Under the pieces are notes generated by a model. The model was not told the DNA's origin. It searched no databases and saw nothing but the letters and a program-made list of their open reading frames with translations. Source: Atlanticothrix silvestris CENA357 (GTDB taxonomy: Bacteria > Cyanobacteriota > Cyanobacteriia > Cyanobacteriales > Nostocaceae). From it: a DNA stretch of 64,000 nucleotides. This document shows, in pieces, positions 1 to 8,191 of the stretch. The position numbers and the translations under genes were made by a program. Where the stretch lies: the NCBI RefSeq assembly GCF_016056295.1, contig NZ_JAECZB010000022.1, forward strand, positions 1 through 64,000. The letters are read 5' to 3'. Each line of letters starts with the position of its first letter. Position 1 is the stretch's first letter.

Positions 1-264
1 GCTATCGCCTATACTTGTGCTGTTTTAGCAGGTCGTAACTCTCGTCAAATGGGATTACAAAAATATATTGGTCGTCTGAAGGAATTAAACCGACTACATC
101 GCCGACATAGCGCATTTTGGGTTGGTTTGTATGGCCAATTATGGGTGGGTGCAATGGAGTTTTGGGCTGATTTAGCTCATGATTTAATGCGTTTAAAGCC
201 CAGTAAACTACCCTATTTTCGCAAGGGTCTACGTGCTATGTCTCTTATCCAGTCTGCTTTGTAG
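1..264 (+). CDS. 3' end of an unidentified gene, possibly a transposase
   Basis: The frame is open from base 1 to a TAG at 262-264, giving 87 residues, so the gene starts outside the window. The tail is basic and aromatic (WVGLYGQLWVGAMEFWADL, then LRAMSLIQSAL). The leading residues AIAYTCAVLAGRN resemble the C-terminal hydrophobic segment of IS4-like transposases, but I cannot confirm this from so short a piece. The following 2.3 kb carries gene relics, which fits a mobile-element neighbourhood. The reading frame looks real; the function is a guess. Confidence 0.4.
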   Translation, partial: AIAYTCAVLAGRNSRQMGLQKYIGRLKELNRLHRRHSAFWVGLYGQLWVGAMEFWADLAHDLMRLKPSKLPYFRKGLRAMSLIQSAL

Positions 265-718
265 CTTCTTTGTCACCCCTTCAGGGCGCTGATTTACAAG
301 CGTTTCAAGCAAAAAAAGCAGGTGACTAAAAAATCTGATTGGGCAAGAAAATGGTGAACGCACTTAAATTTGCTGGTTGAGGTGGTAGTTTTTCTTTTTC
401 CCACTCAAGCAAATTTCTGATTCATACTCTTGACAAAATCTCTAAGAGATCGAATGAATCAGCCCTGCCCTTATTTGCAGTTAATGTGGTTTCAAAATTG
501 CCTTGTTTGCAGTTTGAAGCGTTTATGTTTGCAGTTCGCTACAGCTACCAGCACAAAAGATTGGGCTTCGTTTTTCAAGACCGTCTGTTTTGTGCGCCAA
601 TTGATGACAGAGCGCTGCACAAAGACCTACAACACTGATGCAGATCTATTTACAGCGCTCAGTCAGTCACAAAAAAGTTGCAATGGGCTTAAGTACAAAT
701 GTCTGCAATAACTTAGTT
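265..718. other. intergenic, no gene supported
   Basis: This 454-bp stretch has one 93-codon open frame on the plus strand (430-711). It has no recognisable family, a composition rich in C, F and T residues, and no ribosome-binding site, so I do not call it. No clear repeat, RNA or terminator was seen. Confidence 0.4.
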
Positions 719-901
719 CTAATTAGCTGAATCTGAGCGTTCTATTTGTTGCCGAATGGTATCAATAGAAGCATTAATGCCAGCCAGTTTGGACTCTAAA
801 TCATCTCGCATCCAAATCAAAAATTTTAATTTCCGTTCTAAACTAGCTTTGTGCGAAATGGGTTCGCTTCCATAACAGGTATTACCCCAAAAAGGAAACA
901 T
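719..901 (-). CDS. small coiled-coil hypothetical protein (60 aa)
   Basis: This is a 60-residue protein whose second half (from about residue 22) is a charged heptad-like helix, with segments such as LERKLKFLIWMRDDLESKL and INASIDTIRQQIERSD. That suggests a short coiled coil or a protein-protein adaptor. The start ATG is preceded by AGAGGT at a normal distance on the minus strand, which supports translation. I do not recognise a named family; similar short helical proteins of unknown function are common in Nostocales. There is no operon partner: the neighbours on both sides are non-coding or relic DNA. Confidence 0.55.
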   Translation of the reverse strand: MFPFWGNTCYGSEPISHKASLERKLKFLIWMRDDLESKLAGINASIDTIRQQIERSDSAN

Positions 902-1120
902 AATTTACCTCTGTACTTAGATTTTGTAACAGTGCAATATATTGCACCACTACATTCTCACTAATTACAATCAGGCTGGTGTGTGTAACAACCGACCTAA
1001 ATTTTACGTGCTTAACGAACTTTCTCCATCATCTTGTACAAACATGTGTCGGGTCAACTTGATAGCCCCTGATGAAATTAGCCGATATCCTCAAAGACTC
1101 AAATTACAAGCTGTCGCAGT

Positions 1121-1333
1121 TTGCGATCGCCCATTGTCTGCGAAATTCTTGATCTTCATACAACAGCCAATATGTATCCGACAATTTCCACTGAGGATCT
1201 GTTAAATATTCCGATCGCGTTACCGCAAGAAACTACTCGCCAGAAAATCAAAGAAAAAGTCAGAGCATCTCGCAAAGCGCGGGAGCAATCCAAACAACTG
1301 CTAAAAATTGCTAAAACAGGAGATAGCAACTGA
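1121..1333 (+). pseudogene. relic of type I restriction-modification specificity subunit (HsdS-like C-terminus)
   Basis: The frame encodes about 70 residues matching the C-terminal end of HsdS-like target-recognition proteins: ANMYPTISTEDLLNIPIALP followed by a basic helix ending in REQSKQLLKIAKTG. That is the usual place where a recognition domain passes into the conserved central or distal helix. A normal HsdS is about 400 residues and nothing recognisable precedes this piece, so it is a 5'-truncated relic. After base 1333 the expected continuation (TDEA...TWINQQL) can still be read in other frames to about 1372, so it is also frame-disrupted. No hsdM or hsdR is present. Confidence 0.55.
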
Positions 1334-1373
1334 TGAAGCGATCGCTATAACTTGGATAAACCAGCAACTAAAA
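1309..1373 (+). repeat. upstream copy of the HsdS-tail sequence flanking Uma2
   Basis: Bases 1309-1373 carry GCTAAAACAGGA, ACTGATGAAGCG and AACCAGCAACTAAA in order. The same blocks recur in the same order at about 1981-2053. This copy has lost about 15 bases after ACAGGA (relative to the other copy) and carries a HIP1-like GCGATCGC. The two copies lie in direct orientation on either side of the Uma2 gene. Confidence 0.6.
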
Positions 1374-1393
1374 GCCTTGGAGGTCAACCGATC

Positions 1394-1975
1394 ATGATTG
1401 CTCAACCTGAGACTAAACGTTACACCGTTGATGAGTATTTAGAACTGGAAATCGCTTCAGCAATACGCAACGAATATTGTGATGGAGAAATTATTCCTAT
1501 GACTGGTGGGACACCCAACCACAACGATATTGCTGGAAATTTATATATTTTGCTGAAATCTGCCCTAAAAAGCAAAAACTACCGGATTTTCTATGTCGAT
1601 CAGCGACTCTGGATTCCCGATGCAAATCTCTATACTTACCCTGATGTGATGGTTTTGCCCAAACCCTTAGAACTTCAAACCGGGCGCAAAGATACTGTGG
1701 TGAACCCCTGCTTTATCGCTGAAGTGTTGTCTAAATCCACCCAAAACTACGATCGCGGTGAGAAATTTGTTGCCTATCGTAAAATTCCTACCTTCCAAGA
1801 ATATCTGCTGATTGATCAATACCACATACACGTTGAGCATCATGTTAAAACAGGCGCTCATCAGTGGTTATTTTCAGAATACGACGACCCAACTGTCACC
1901 CTTTCTTTAAGTACCTTTGATGTGCAAATTCAAATTGCAGCACTTTACGAAAATATTGATTTTTCGACCGTTTGA
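1394..1975 (+). CDS. Uma2 family endonuclease-like protein
   Basis: This is a 193-residue protein of the Uma2 (DUF820) family, a PD-(D/E)XK nuclease fold greatly expanded in cyanobacteria with unproven cellular role. Visible family signatures are the N-terminal TVDEYLELE segment, the NEYCDGEI strand, PDVMVLPKP (acidic catalytic strand), FIAEVLSKST and DRGEKFVAYR, with the conserved E and K, and a final strand region. I chose the ATG at 1394 because GGAGG lies ten bases upstream; an upstream in-frame start at 1352 would run through the repeated HsdS-tail sequence. The gene sits exactly between two copies of that repeat, suggesting it was inserted or duplicated with it. A second, diverged Uma2 gene lies at 7362. 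Confidence 0.85.
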   Translation: MIAQPETKRYTVDEYLELEIASAIRNEYCDGEIIPMTGGTPNHNDIAGNLYILLKSALKSKNYRIFYVDQRLWIPDANLYTYPDVMVLPKPLELQTGRKDTVVNPCFIAEVLSKSTQNYDRGEKFVAYRKIPTFQEYLLIDQYHIHVEHHVKTGAHQWLFSEYDDPTVTLSLSTFDVQIQIAALYENIDFSTV

Positions 1976-1980
1976 TTTGA

Positions 1981-2061
1981 ATGGCTAAAACAGGAGTAGA
2001 ACAGGCGATAGAAACTGATGAAGCGAAGCGGCAGCAACGACTTGGATTAACCAGCAACTAA
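1981..2061 (+). repeat. downstream copy of the HsdS-tail sequence
   Basis: Starting six bases after the Uma2 stop, this copy keeps more of the HsdS end: it reads AKTGVEQAIETDEA, then shifts frame, after which TWINQQLK is legible. It ends just before the start of the MNT gene at 2083. It is a direct, diverged copy of 1309-1373 and marks either a duplication by insertion or the remains of two tandem hsdS genes. Confidence 0.55.
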
Positions 2062-2082
2062 AGCTTTGGGTGTAGAAATGCC

Positions 2083-2382
2083 ATGACGATTACTGCAATA
2101 GATCTACTAATGGATCGGATTCGTGAGTTTTGTCATAAGTGGCAAGTTACCGAATTTGCCCTGTTCGGCTCTGTCTTACGCGATGATTTTCGCCCCGAAA
2201 GCGATGTTGATGTGTTGATCGCCTTTTCTCCAACTGCGAAACGGGGGTTAACCGAAACTCTGCAAATGCGCGATGAACTGCAAGCTATTTTTAAGCGACC
2301 TGTAGATTTGATTGTGATCGACATGGCTAAAGCCTCTGACATTTATTTGTCATATTTATCTAATAAACTACAAAAAAAGTAA
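2083..2382 (+). CDS. MNT-domain nucleotidyltransferase (MntA-like)
   Basis: This 99-residue minimal nucleotidyltransferase has the Pol-beta-type active-site block LFGSVLRDDF followed by ESDVDVLI, which carries the GS motif and paired aspartates that bind metal and nucleotide. A third acidic strand is seen in PVDLIVID. Such proteins usually pair with a HEPN-domain RNase toxin; MntA neutralises HepT by adding AMP. Here no HEPN gene follows within 120 bases: the next gene is an efflux adaptor at 2503. The C-terminus (after about residue 88) departs from the usual ending, so it may be a slightly altered orphan. Confidence is high for the fold and low for a working toxin-antitoxin role. Confidence 0.8.
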   Translation: MTITAIDLLMDRIREFCHKWQVTEFALFGSVLRDDFRPESDVDVLIAFSPTAKRGLTETLQMRDELQAIFKRPVDLIVIDMAKASDIYLSYLSNKLQKK

Positions 2383-2502
2383 CACAATTTTACTTTTATC
2401 TAAATAATTAACTGTTGATAGCGAACATTTGACTGTAACTATTGTTCACTTTCAACTGCTAATCGTTAGCTCATAAACCTCAGTAGCCTACCATCAACCG
2501 CT

Positions 2503-3852
2503 ATGGATACTTCTGAAGCTCAAGTTTCAGCTATTGAAACCCAACCAGATAGTTCTGTGCCTTCTAAGTTAGCACCGACTCGTTCGGGTAAACCTTGGTT
2601 CTGGAGATTGCTGATTCTATTTCTGGCAACCGGTGGCATTATTCTATGGCGGATGCTTGCTCCTGGTGGCGCACAACGCTCGTCTGTTGCACAACAAGGG
2701 CCGCCACCTCCAAAGCCAATTGAAACAATCTCCCTGGAAACTGGAAGTGCTACAAGAAGTGTACAGCTTTTGGGACAAGTAGAAGCAACTCAGCAATCAA
2801 CAATCCGCGCTCAAACTAGTGGAATTGTCAAGCAAATTTTAGTGCAACCAGGCGATCGCGTGAAAGTAGGAATGGCGATCGCTTTACTGGATGATACTGA
2901 TCAGCAATTGGCAATTAGCCAAGCACGAGCGCAACTAGCACAACAACGAAGCAATCTAGCACGTTTGGAAGTTGGTACTCGTCCTGAAATCATTGCTCAA
3001 CGGCAAGCGGCTGTCACATCTGCGAAGGCGCGAGAACTCGAAGCACAGGATAACTTGAAACGCACTAGCGATCTTGTCAAAGAGGGTGCTTTATCTCAAA
3101 GATTGTTAGTGGAAGCTCAAGCACAATTGAATAACATCCAAGGAGAACGGTTAGAAGCCGAGGCAGAACTTGCCGAAGCTAAAGCTGGGCCAATTAAAGA
3201 AGAAATCGCCGCCCAACGGGCAAATGTCGAAGCAGCTAAAGCCACCTTAGCTCAAGCAGAATTAGCACAACAGCGCACGCGGATTCTGGCATCGGAATCG
3301 GGTATAGTGCAAACTCGCCATATCAGTAATGGTGATTTAGTCCAAAGTTCTGGTCAAATTGTCACCTTAGTAGCAGGCGATCGCTTCGATATTTTCCTAG
3401 AGTTACCAGAAGAACTCAGTGGTAAAGTTAACCCAGGTATGACAATCGATCTCACAACTCGCGCCCTACCGCAATGGAAACAACGCGCCACTATTACTGC
3501 TGTAGTTCCTTCTGCTGATACTGCCTCTCGTCGCCAGCGTGTGCGTGTCCAAATTAACAAACCTCCATCAGGCTTAATACCAGGAATGGCGATCGCAGGC
3601 AACTTAAGTATGCCCTCGAATCGCTCCAGCTTTGTGGTATCACGAGATGCATTAACTAGAAGACAAAACGAGTGGCTAGTTTTTGCAGTTGCAGATGGCA
3701 AAGCTAAACAAATTCCAGTCGAGATGGTTTCTGACATGGGTAAAAATGTCGCAATTTATCATCCCACTTTACGCACCGGTCAACGCATTGTGCTACGTGG
3801 CGGTGATGGATTGCAAGATGGTGCGCCTGTAAAGATAGTTGATCCAACTTAA
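2503..3852 (+). CDS. RND efflux periplasmic adaptor (HlyD/MFP family)
   Basis: This 449-residue membrane fusion protein links an inner-membrane RND pump to an outer-membrane channel. Residues about 32-50 (FWRLLILFLATGGIILWRM) form an N-terminal membrane anchor, followed by a Pro-rich stretch. A lipoyl-like half-motif, VEATQQSTIRAQTSGIVKQI, begins near residue 92. A long alpha-helical hairpin with many A, Q, E and L residues covers about 140-250, the second lipoyl half is SGIVQTRHISNGDLVQS, and beta-barrel and membrane-proximal domains follow. Length is normal for the family. The RND permease gene starts 213 bases downstream on the same strand, so the two probably form one operon. The outer-membrane factor is not in the window. 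Confidence 0.92.
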   Translation: MDTSEAQVSAIETQPDSSVPSKLAPTRSGKPWFWRLLILFLATGGIILWRMLAPGGAQRSSVAQQGPPPPKPIETISLETGSATRSVQLLGQVEATQQSTIRAQTSGIVKQILVQPGDRVKVGMAIALLDDTDQQLAISQARAQLAQQRSNLARLEVGTRPEIIAQRQAAVTSAKARELEAQDNLKRTSDLVKEGALSQRLLVEAQAQLNNIQGERLEAEAELAEAKAGPIKEEIAAQRANVEAAKATLAQAELAQQRTRILASESGIVQTRHISNGDLVQSSGQIVTLVAGDRFDIFLELPEELSGKVNPGMTIDLTTRALPQWKQRATITAVVPSADTASRRQRVRVQINKPPSGLIPGMAIAGNLSMPSNRSSFVVSRDALTRRQNEWLVFAVADGKAKQIPVEMVSDMGKNVAIYHPTLRTGQRIVLRGGDGLQDGAPVKIVDPT

Positions 3853-3854
3853 AA

Positions 3855-3887
3855 CAATTCGCAATTCGCAATTCGCAATTCGCAATT
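3855..3887 (+). repeat. heptanucleotide tandem repeat (STRR), CAATTCG x 4.7
   Basis: Four perfect CAATTCG units plus five bases of a fifth lie directly after the adaptor stop codon, in the gap before the RND permease. Short seven-base tandem arrays of this sort are characteristic of Nostoc and Anabaena genomes. Related arrays occur at 16940, 17032, 22590, 48841 and 58376. Confidence 0.9.
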
Positions 3888-4065
3888 ATGTTTTGTGACG
3901 GGGACTTAAACCCCCAAAGTTGGTTAAAACATAGGTTGCACCACACTTCCATAGACTTCTTGCAGAAGTTGGTTAAAGAGGAAGAATCGTCTCTTTCTCC
4001 TTTAACCTTTCCTTCAAAAGACTGGGAACCCAATTTAAATATGATTTTCTGAATTACCAATTAAT

Positions 4066-7000
4066 ATGAATTTTATCGAAACTGCCGTTCGTTGGCGACA
4101 TGGAACTTTTGTTTTGTTTTGCTTGCTAGCAATGTTCGGGGTGTTCTCATTACTAAACTTACCCCTAGAATTGCAACCAGGAGGCGATCGCCCGGAAATT
4201 ACGATCACAACTACATATCCCGGCGCAGGGCCAACAGAAGTAGAAGACTTGATTACCCGCCCCATCGAAGAACAGATGGAAGAGGTGCTAGGTGTCCAAG
4301 AAATTAGCAGTACCTCTCGTGCTGGACGCAGTAGCATTACCTTGGAATTTGCTCAGGATGCCAACGCTAGAGAACGGATGGTAGATGTTCTCAACCGTTT
4401 GCAACAGGTGGAAAGTTTGCCGCCAGAAGCGCAAGAATCGAGTGTAGAACTGGTGGGCGGTAACAGTTCACCGATGATGTGGATTCCATTTGATACCAAA
4501 GAAGGATCTCAACCGGATGCAGACCGTTATCGGGACTTAGCAGAAGAAGTGGTGATTCCCCGTTTGCGGCAAGTCGAGGGAACTGGACAATTTTTGTTAG
4601 TGGGTGGACAAGAACGAGAAGTTGAGGTGAAGGTTGATCCGAAAGCATTAAGCGATCGCAACCTCACAATTGGCGATGTAGTACGAGTCCTTCAAGAAAA
4701 CAACCGCGATATTCGGGGTGGGCCATTAATTCTCGGACGACGGGAATATCGAGTCCGCACAATCAGCCGATCGCAAAATTTATCACAAATTGAGGGCTTT
4801 GTGTTGCGACGCGACCAATCGGGCACAGTTTACTTGCGAGATGTGGCAACAGTACAGATGGGACGCAAACCCCAAGATAGTGCGTTGGTATTCAACGGCA
4901 AACCAGGGGTAGCAGTCGGTGTCATTCGGCAGATTGGGGCGAATGTGCCGGAGGTTGCTAAAGGCATTCGGGCGGAAATTGCTGCACTGCAAACTGAATT
5001 TGATCGGCAAAACCAAGGTATTCGCTTTGTTTATAACTATGACGAGAGTCAGTATATTAATCAATCTATCGAATTTGTCCAAGGCAACTTAGTTAGTGGG
5101 GCGCTATTAGCAACCATTGTCTTGATTCTGTTCCTTGGCTCCATGCGTACCGTTGCAGTGGTGGCAATTACAATTCCCGTTACACTGATTATGGTGTTCA
5201 TTGTCATGTCTGCGTTTGGACGCACATTAAACATCATCAGTTTGGCAGGATTGGCCTTTGCAGTGGGTATGGTCGTGGATAATGCGATCGTCGTAATTGA
5301 GAATGTTTTCACCCATATCCAGCAAGGCAAAAGTGCGATACGGGCAGCCATTGAAGGAACTCAGGAAGTTTGGGGAGCGATGCTTGGTTCCACCTTAACC
5401 AACGTAGTGGTCTTTGTACCACTGTTAATGGTGACGGGTGAGGCAGGACAACTCTACGCTGATATGGCGATCGCTCTTTCTGCTTCTTCTCTATTCTCCC
5501 TGTTTGCGGCATTAACTTTAGTCCCAATGCTATCGGGATTGTTCCTGAAACAATCAGAAGCCATGCAAATGATGCAGGGTGGTGAATATCGCGGCGGTAA
5601 TTGGTTTGAGCGAATGGTAGCTAAAACCTCAGCGGTGTTTCGTCATTTCCAAAGCAAACTGGAAAACTTTCTCGCCGCTACTGTTAGTTGGTCATTGGGG
5701 CGTAAGCGTATTGGTCGCAGGTTAATTGTGCTGTCGATTCCGATTGTTTTACTCGTGACTAGTATTTTTCTCTTACCACCTGCCGATTATCTACCCGAAG
5801 GAAATCGTAACTTAGTTGTATTGCGGGCGGAACCGTTACCGGGAACCAGTATACCGGAAGCGATTCGGCAATCTGAACCTGTGCAAAAATTTCTGCGATC
5901 GCAACCAGAAGTTGAGCGCATCATGTATGTTGACCGTCCAGGGGCGCTACGAGGTATTGCAACTATCTTAAAACCAGAATTTGCCACGACTACGGGACTC
6001 GCTGACATGGTGGATCGGTTACGTGCCCAAAGTAGTAACTTTGCTGGATACCGTTTTGTGATCCCAACACGAATTTCTATATTCCGCGATCCGGGTAAAG
6101 AATTTGAAGTGGATATTGTTGGGGCTGACTTAAATCAGATTGGTGACTTAGAAAAGCAAATTACCAGCAAATTGCGATCGCTTCCAGGGGTGCAGAATGT
6201 GCGCTCAAACTTTGTCTTGGGTGCAGGAGAATTGCAAGTGATTCCCAACCGCGAACGCATCGCCGAAGTAGGACTTTCGGAAGCGGAAATTGGTTCGATG
6301 GTAGAAGCAGCATTGGGTGGTAAAGTTGCCTCCGATTACATTGATGGCAAAGAAGAATTAGATGTTTCGGTGGAACTACAAAATACTGCGGTGGAAACCC
6401 CAGAACAACTGCGCCAACTGCCTATATATGCACAAGGGCGACAAGTGCAACTAGGGGATATTGCCGAAGTCGTGGAAACTACGGGAGCCGATGCCATTAA
6501 CCACGTCAATTTAGAGCGCTCAATTAGCCTTACAGTTTCCCTTGCACCCGATGCCCCCCTTGCTACCCTGGTAGAACGTGCCGAAGAAGAAATTCTGAAT
6601 CCTCTGCGTAGTAGTTTACCAACAGGTTATCGGCTAGAACTGGCAGGTTCAGCAGATCAGTTAGCAACAACTGTTGGTCAATTAGCTGCTGCCTTTGCAT
6701 TTTCGATTTTGATTACTTACTTGTTGCTGGTGGCGTTGTATCGCTCATTCCTTTACCCAGTGGTGATTATGGCAACAGTGCCGATGGGTATGAGTGGCGC
6801 ACTATTGAGTTTAGTAATTGCCAACATGATTCCGGGAATGAATGTGGCATTGGATATGATTACAGCCTTGGGATTTGTGATTCTTACAGGTGTGGTTGTT
6901 AACAACGCCATTTTGCTAGTAGATCGCGCCTTGCAACTCCAGCAAGCAGGTGAAGATTTTGATGCATCTTTATATAATGCGACAAGCGATCGCCTCCGGG

Positions 7001-7239
7001 CAATTTTCATGTCTGCCGGCACTAGTGTGTTGGGGATGTTACCGCTAGCAGTTTTACCGGGTCAGGGTTCAGAGTTATATCAAGGGTTAGGCATTGTCTT
7101 AACAGGTGGTCTAGCTTTTTCGACGATTTTGACTCCCACCGTCGTACCCGCACTGATGGGTTTACTACATGATATATCTGGGCGTAAATCGCCGCGATCG
7201 CCATCTGCAAAAAAGCCAGACAAAGTAGCTACTAGCTAG
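4066..7239 (+). CDS. RND multidrug/solute efflux permease (AcrB/HAE family)
   Basis: At 1057 residues this is a full-length inner-membrane RND pump that exchanges protons for export of hydrophobic compounds. It shows the expected plan: TM1 (FVLFCLLAMFGVFSLLNL), a first large periplasmic loop with the porter-domain start PEITITTTYPGAGPTEVEDL, TM2-6 including GMVVDNAIVVIENV, whose Asp belongs to the proton relay, then a second periplasmic loop and TM8-12 with GVVVNNAILLVDRA. The C-terminus is basic and cytoplasmic. It follows its adaptor gene on the same strand. Substrate cannot be inferred; VDN instead of AcrB's paired aspartates is common outside the classical drug pumps. No strong ribosome-binding site precedes the ATG. 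Confidence 0.93.
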   Translation: MNFIETAVRWRHGTFVLFCLLAMFGVFSLLNLPLELQPGGDRPEITITTTYPGAGPTEVEDLITRPIEEQMEEVLGVQEISSTSRAGRSSITLEFAQDANARERMVDVLNRLQQVESLPPEAQESSVELVGGNSSPMMWIPFDTKEGSQPDADRYRDLAEEVVIPRLRQVEGTGQFLLVGGQEREVEVKVDPKALSDRNLTIGDVVRVLQENNRDIRGGPLILGRREYRVRTISRSQNLSQIEGFVLRRDQSGTVYLRDVATVQMGRKPQDSALVFNGKPGVAVGVIRQIGANVPEVAKGIRAEIAALQTEFDRQNQGIRFVYNYDESQYINQSIEFVQGNLVSGALLATIVLILFLGSMRTVAVVAITIPVTLIMVFIVMSAFGRTLNIISLAGLAFAVGMVVDNAIVVIENVFTHIQQGKSAIRAAIEGTQEVWGAMLGSTLTNVVVFVPLLMVTGEAGQLYADMAIALSASSLFSLFAALTLVPMLSGLFLKQSEAMQMMQGGEYRGGNWFERMVAKTSAVFRHFQSKLENFLAATVSWSLGRKRIGRRLIVLSIPIVLLVTSIFLLPPADYLPEGNRNLVVLRAEPLPGTSIPEAIRQSEPVQKFLRSQPEVERIMYVDRPGALRGIATILKPEFATTTGLADMVDRLRAQSSNFAGYRFVIPTRISIFRDPGKEFEVDIVGADLNQIGDLEKQITSKLRSLPGVQNVRSNFVLGAGELQVIPNRERIAEVGLSEAEIGSMVEAALGGKVASDYIDGKEELDVSVELQNTAVETPEQLRQLPIYAQGRQVQLGDIAEVVETTGADAINHVNLERSISLTVSLAPDAPLATLVERAEEEILNPLRSSLPTGYRLELAGSADQLATTVGQLAAAFAFSILITYLLLVALYRSFLYPVVIMATVPMGMSGALLSLVIANMIPGMNVALDMITALGFVILTGVVVNNAILLVDRALQLQQAGEDFDASLYNATSDRLRAIFMSAGTSVLGMLPLAVLPGQGSELYQGLGIVLTGGLAFSTILTPTVVPALMGLLHDISGRKSPRSPSAKKPDKVATS

Positions 7240-7361
7240 TACCATCAGCTACTACTTTACGTTTCGTATACACCGTAGCCTTAGCAAAAGGAGGTACCGC
7301 AGGCGGTGGGGTTCTTGCTATGCTTCCTCATATAGTAAGAATTGGAGAGTTTTTATAATTT

Positions 7362-7958
7362 TTAACTCAGTTCTGGCTTCTGGGCAATTGCTTCCAGTTC
7401 TACATTTTCGTAAAGGTCGGTAAAAGGGGCGGTTAAGTTAATGCTTTGGAGTTCAAAGGTTTGGTTATCGGGTGTATAGGTTTGTAGCACCCATAAGCCT
7501 TGATCATTACGGCGGAAGGTTTCAACTCGTTGGTGTTTGCTATTAACTAAAACGTATTCCTCTAAGCTGTCAAGGGTTTGATAGTCGTTGAATTTGTCAC
7601 CTCGATCAAAGGCTTCGGTAGAATCGGATAGGACTTCGATAAGAAGTTTAGCAAAGCTTTTATAGGTGGGCGTTTCTCGATCTTTAGGGTCGCAGGTGAG
7701 AATAATATCGGGGTAATAAAAGCGGTTACGTTTCTCAATCCGGGCTTTAACATCGGCAAAGTAAACTCGACAGTCTGACCCTCGTAAGTGGTTACGAATC
7801 AATAAAGCGAGGTTGAGAGCAATGGTGTTATGGGTGTCAGTTGTTCCTGCCATTGCGTAAATTTGACCATTAATATATTCGTGTTTGATGTCGCTTGTTT
7901 CTTCTAGTTGCAGGTATGCTTCGGGAGTAAGAAAACTGTTATCGGATAGGGCAATCAT
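7362..7958 (-). CDS. Uma2 family endonuclease-like protein
   Basis: This 198-residue Uma2 (DUF820) protein has LTPEAYLQLE, IKHEYINGQIYAM, YPDIILTCDP, KLLIEVLSDST and DRGDKFNDYQ in family order, so the PD-(D/E)XK core residues are all present. It is a different subfamily from the copy at 1394, with low identity between them. It stands alone, convergent with the RND permease and divergent from the FAD oxidoreductase. Its role is unknown; members are often carried near mobile DNA. Confidence 0.88.
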   Translation of the reverse strand: MIALSDNSFLTPEAYLQLEETSDIKHEYINGQIYAMAGTTDTHNTIALNLALLIRNHLRGSDCRVYFADVKARIEKRNRFYYPDIILTCDPKDRETPTYKSFAKLLIEVLSDSTEAFDRGDKFNDYQTLDSLEEYVLVNSKHQRVETFRRNDQGLWVLQTYTPDNQTFELQSINLTAPFTDLYENVELEAIAQKPELS

Positions 7959-8191
7959 GGCTTAAGTTAAAGATAAATTTTGCTTGAGGACGTGTTTGCA
8001 GCCGTAGTACTTTAAAATTCGATTTCCTCTCCGTTGAAGTTGAGAGGCTGTATACTTTCGGTCAGTGAATTAACCCAAATGCAGGTATCAAGATAATTAG
8101 CTAATTCACTGAAGGTAGAAAATTCAAATATCTTCCGCAGGTGCAATTCCATTTTGAATTTATCACGGATGCTTTAAAAAAGGATTAAGCT

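Noticed and set aside
430-711. 93-codon open frame on the plus strand
   Set aside because: No ribosome-binding site, skewed composition, no family resemblance; it is a chance frame in non-coding DNA.
942-1205. 87-codon frame overlapping the HsdS relic
   Set aside because: It runs in a different frame from the recognisable HsdS sequence and shows no domain.
3855-3887. Tandem heptads considered as a CRISPR array
   Set aside because: Units are seven bases with no spacers, and no cas gene is in the window. They are short tandem repeats of the Nostoc type.
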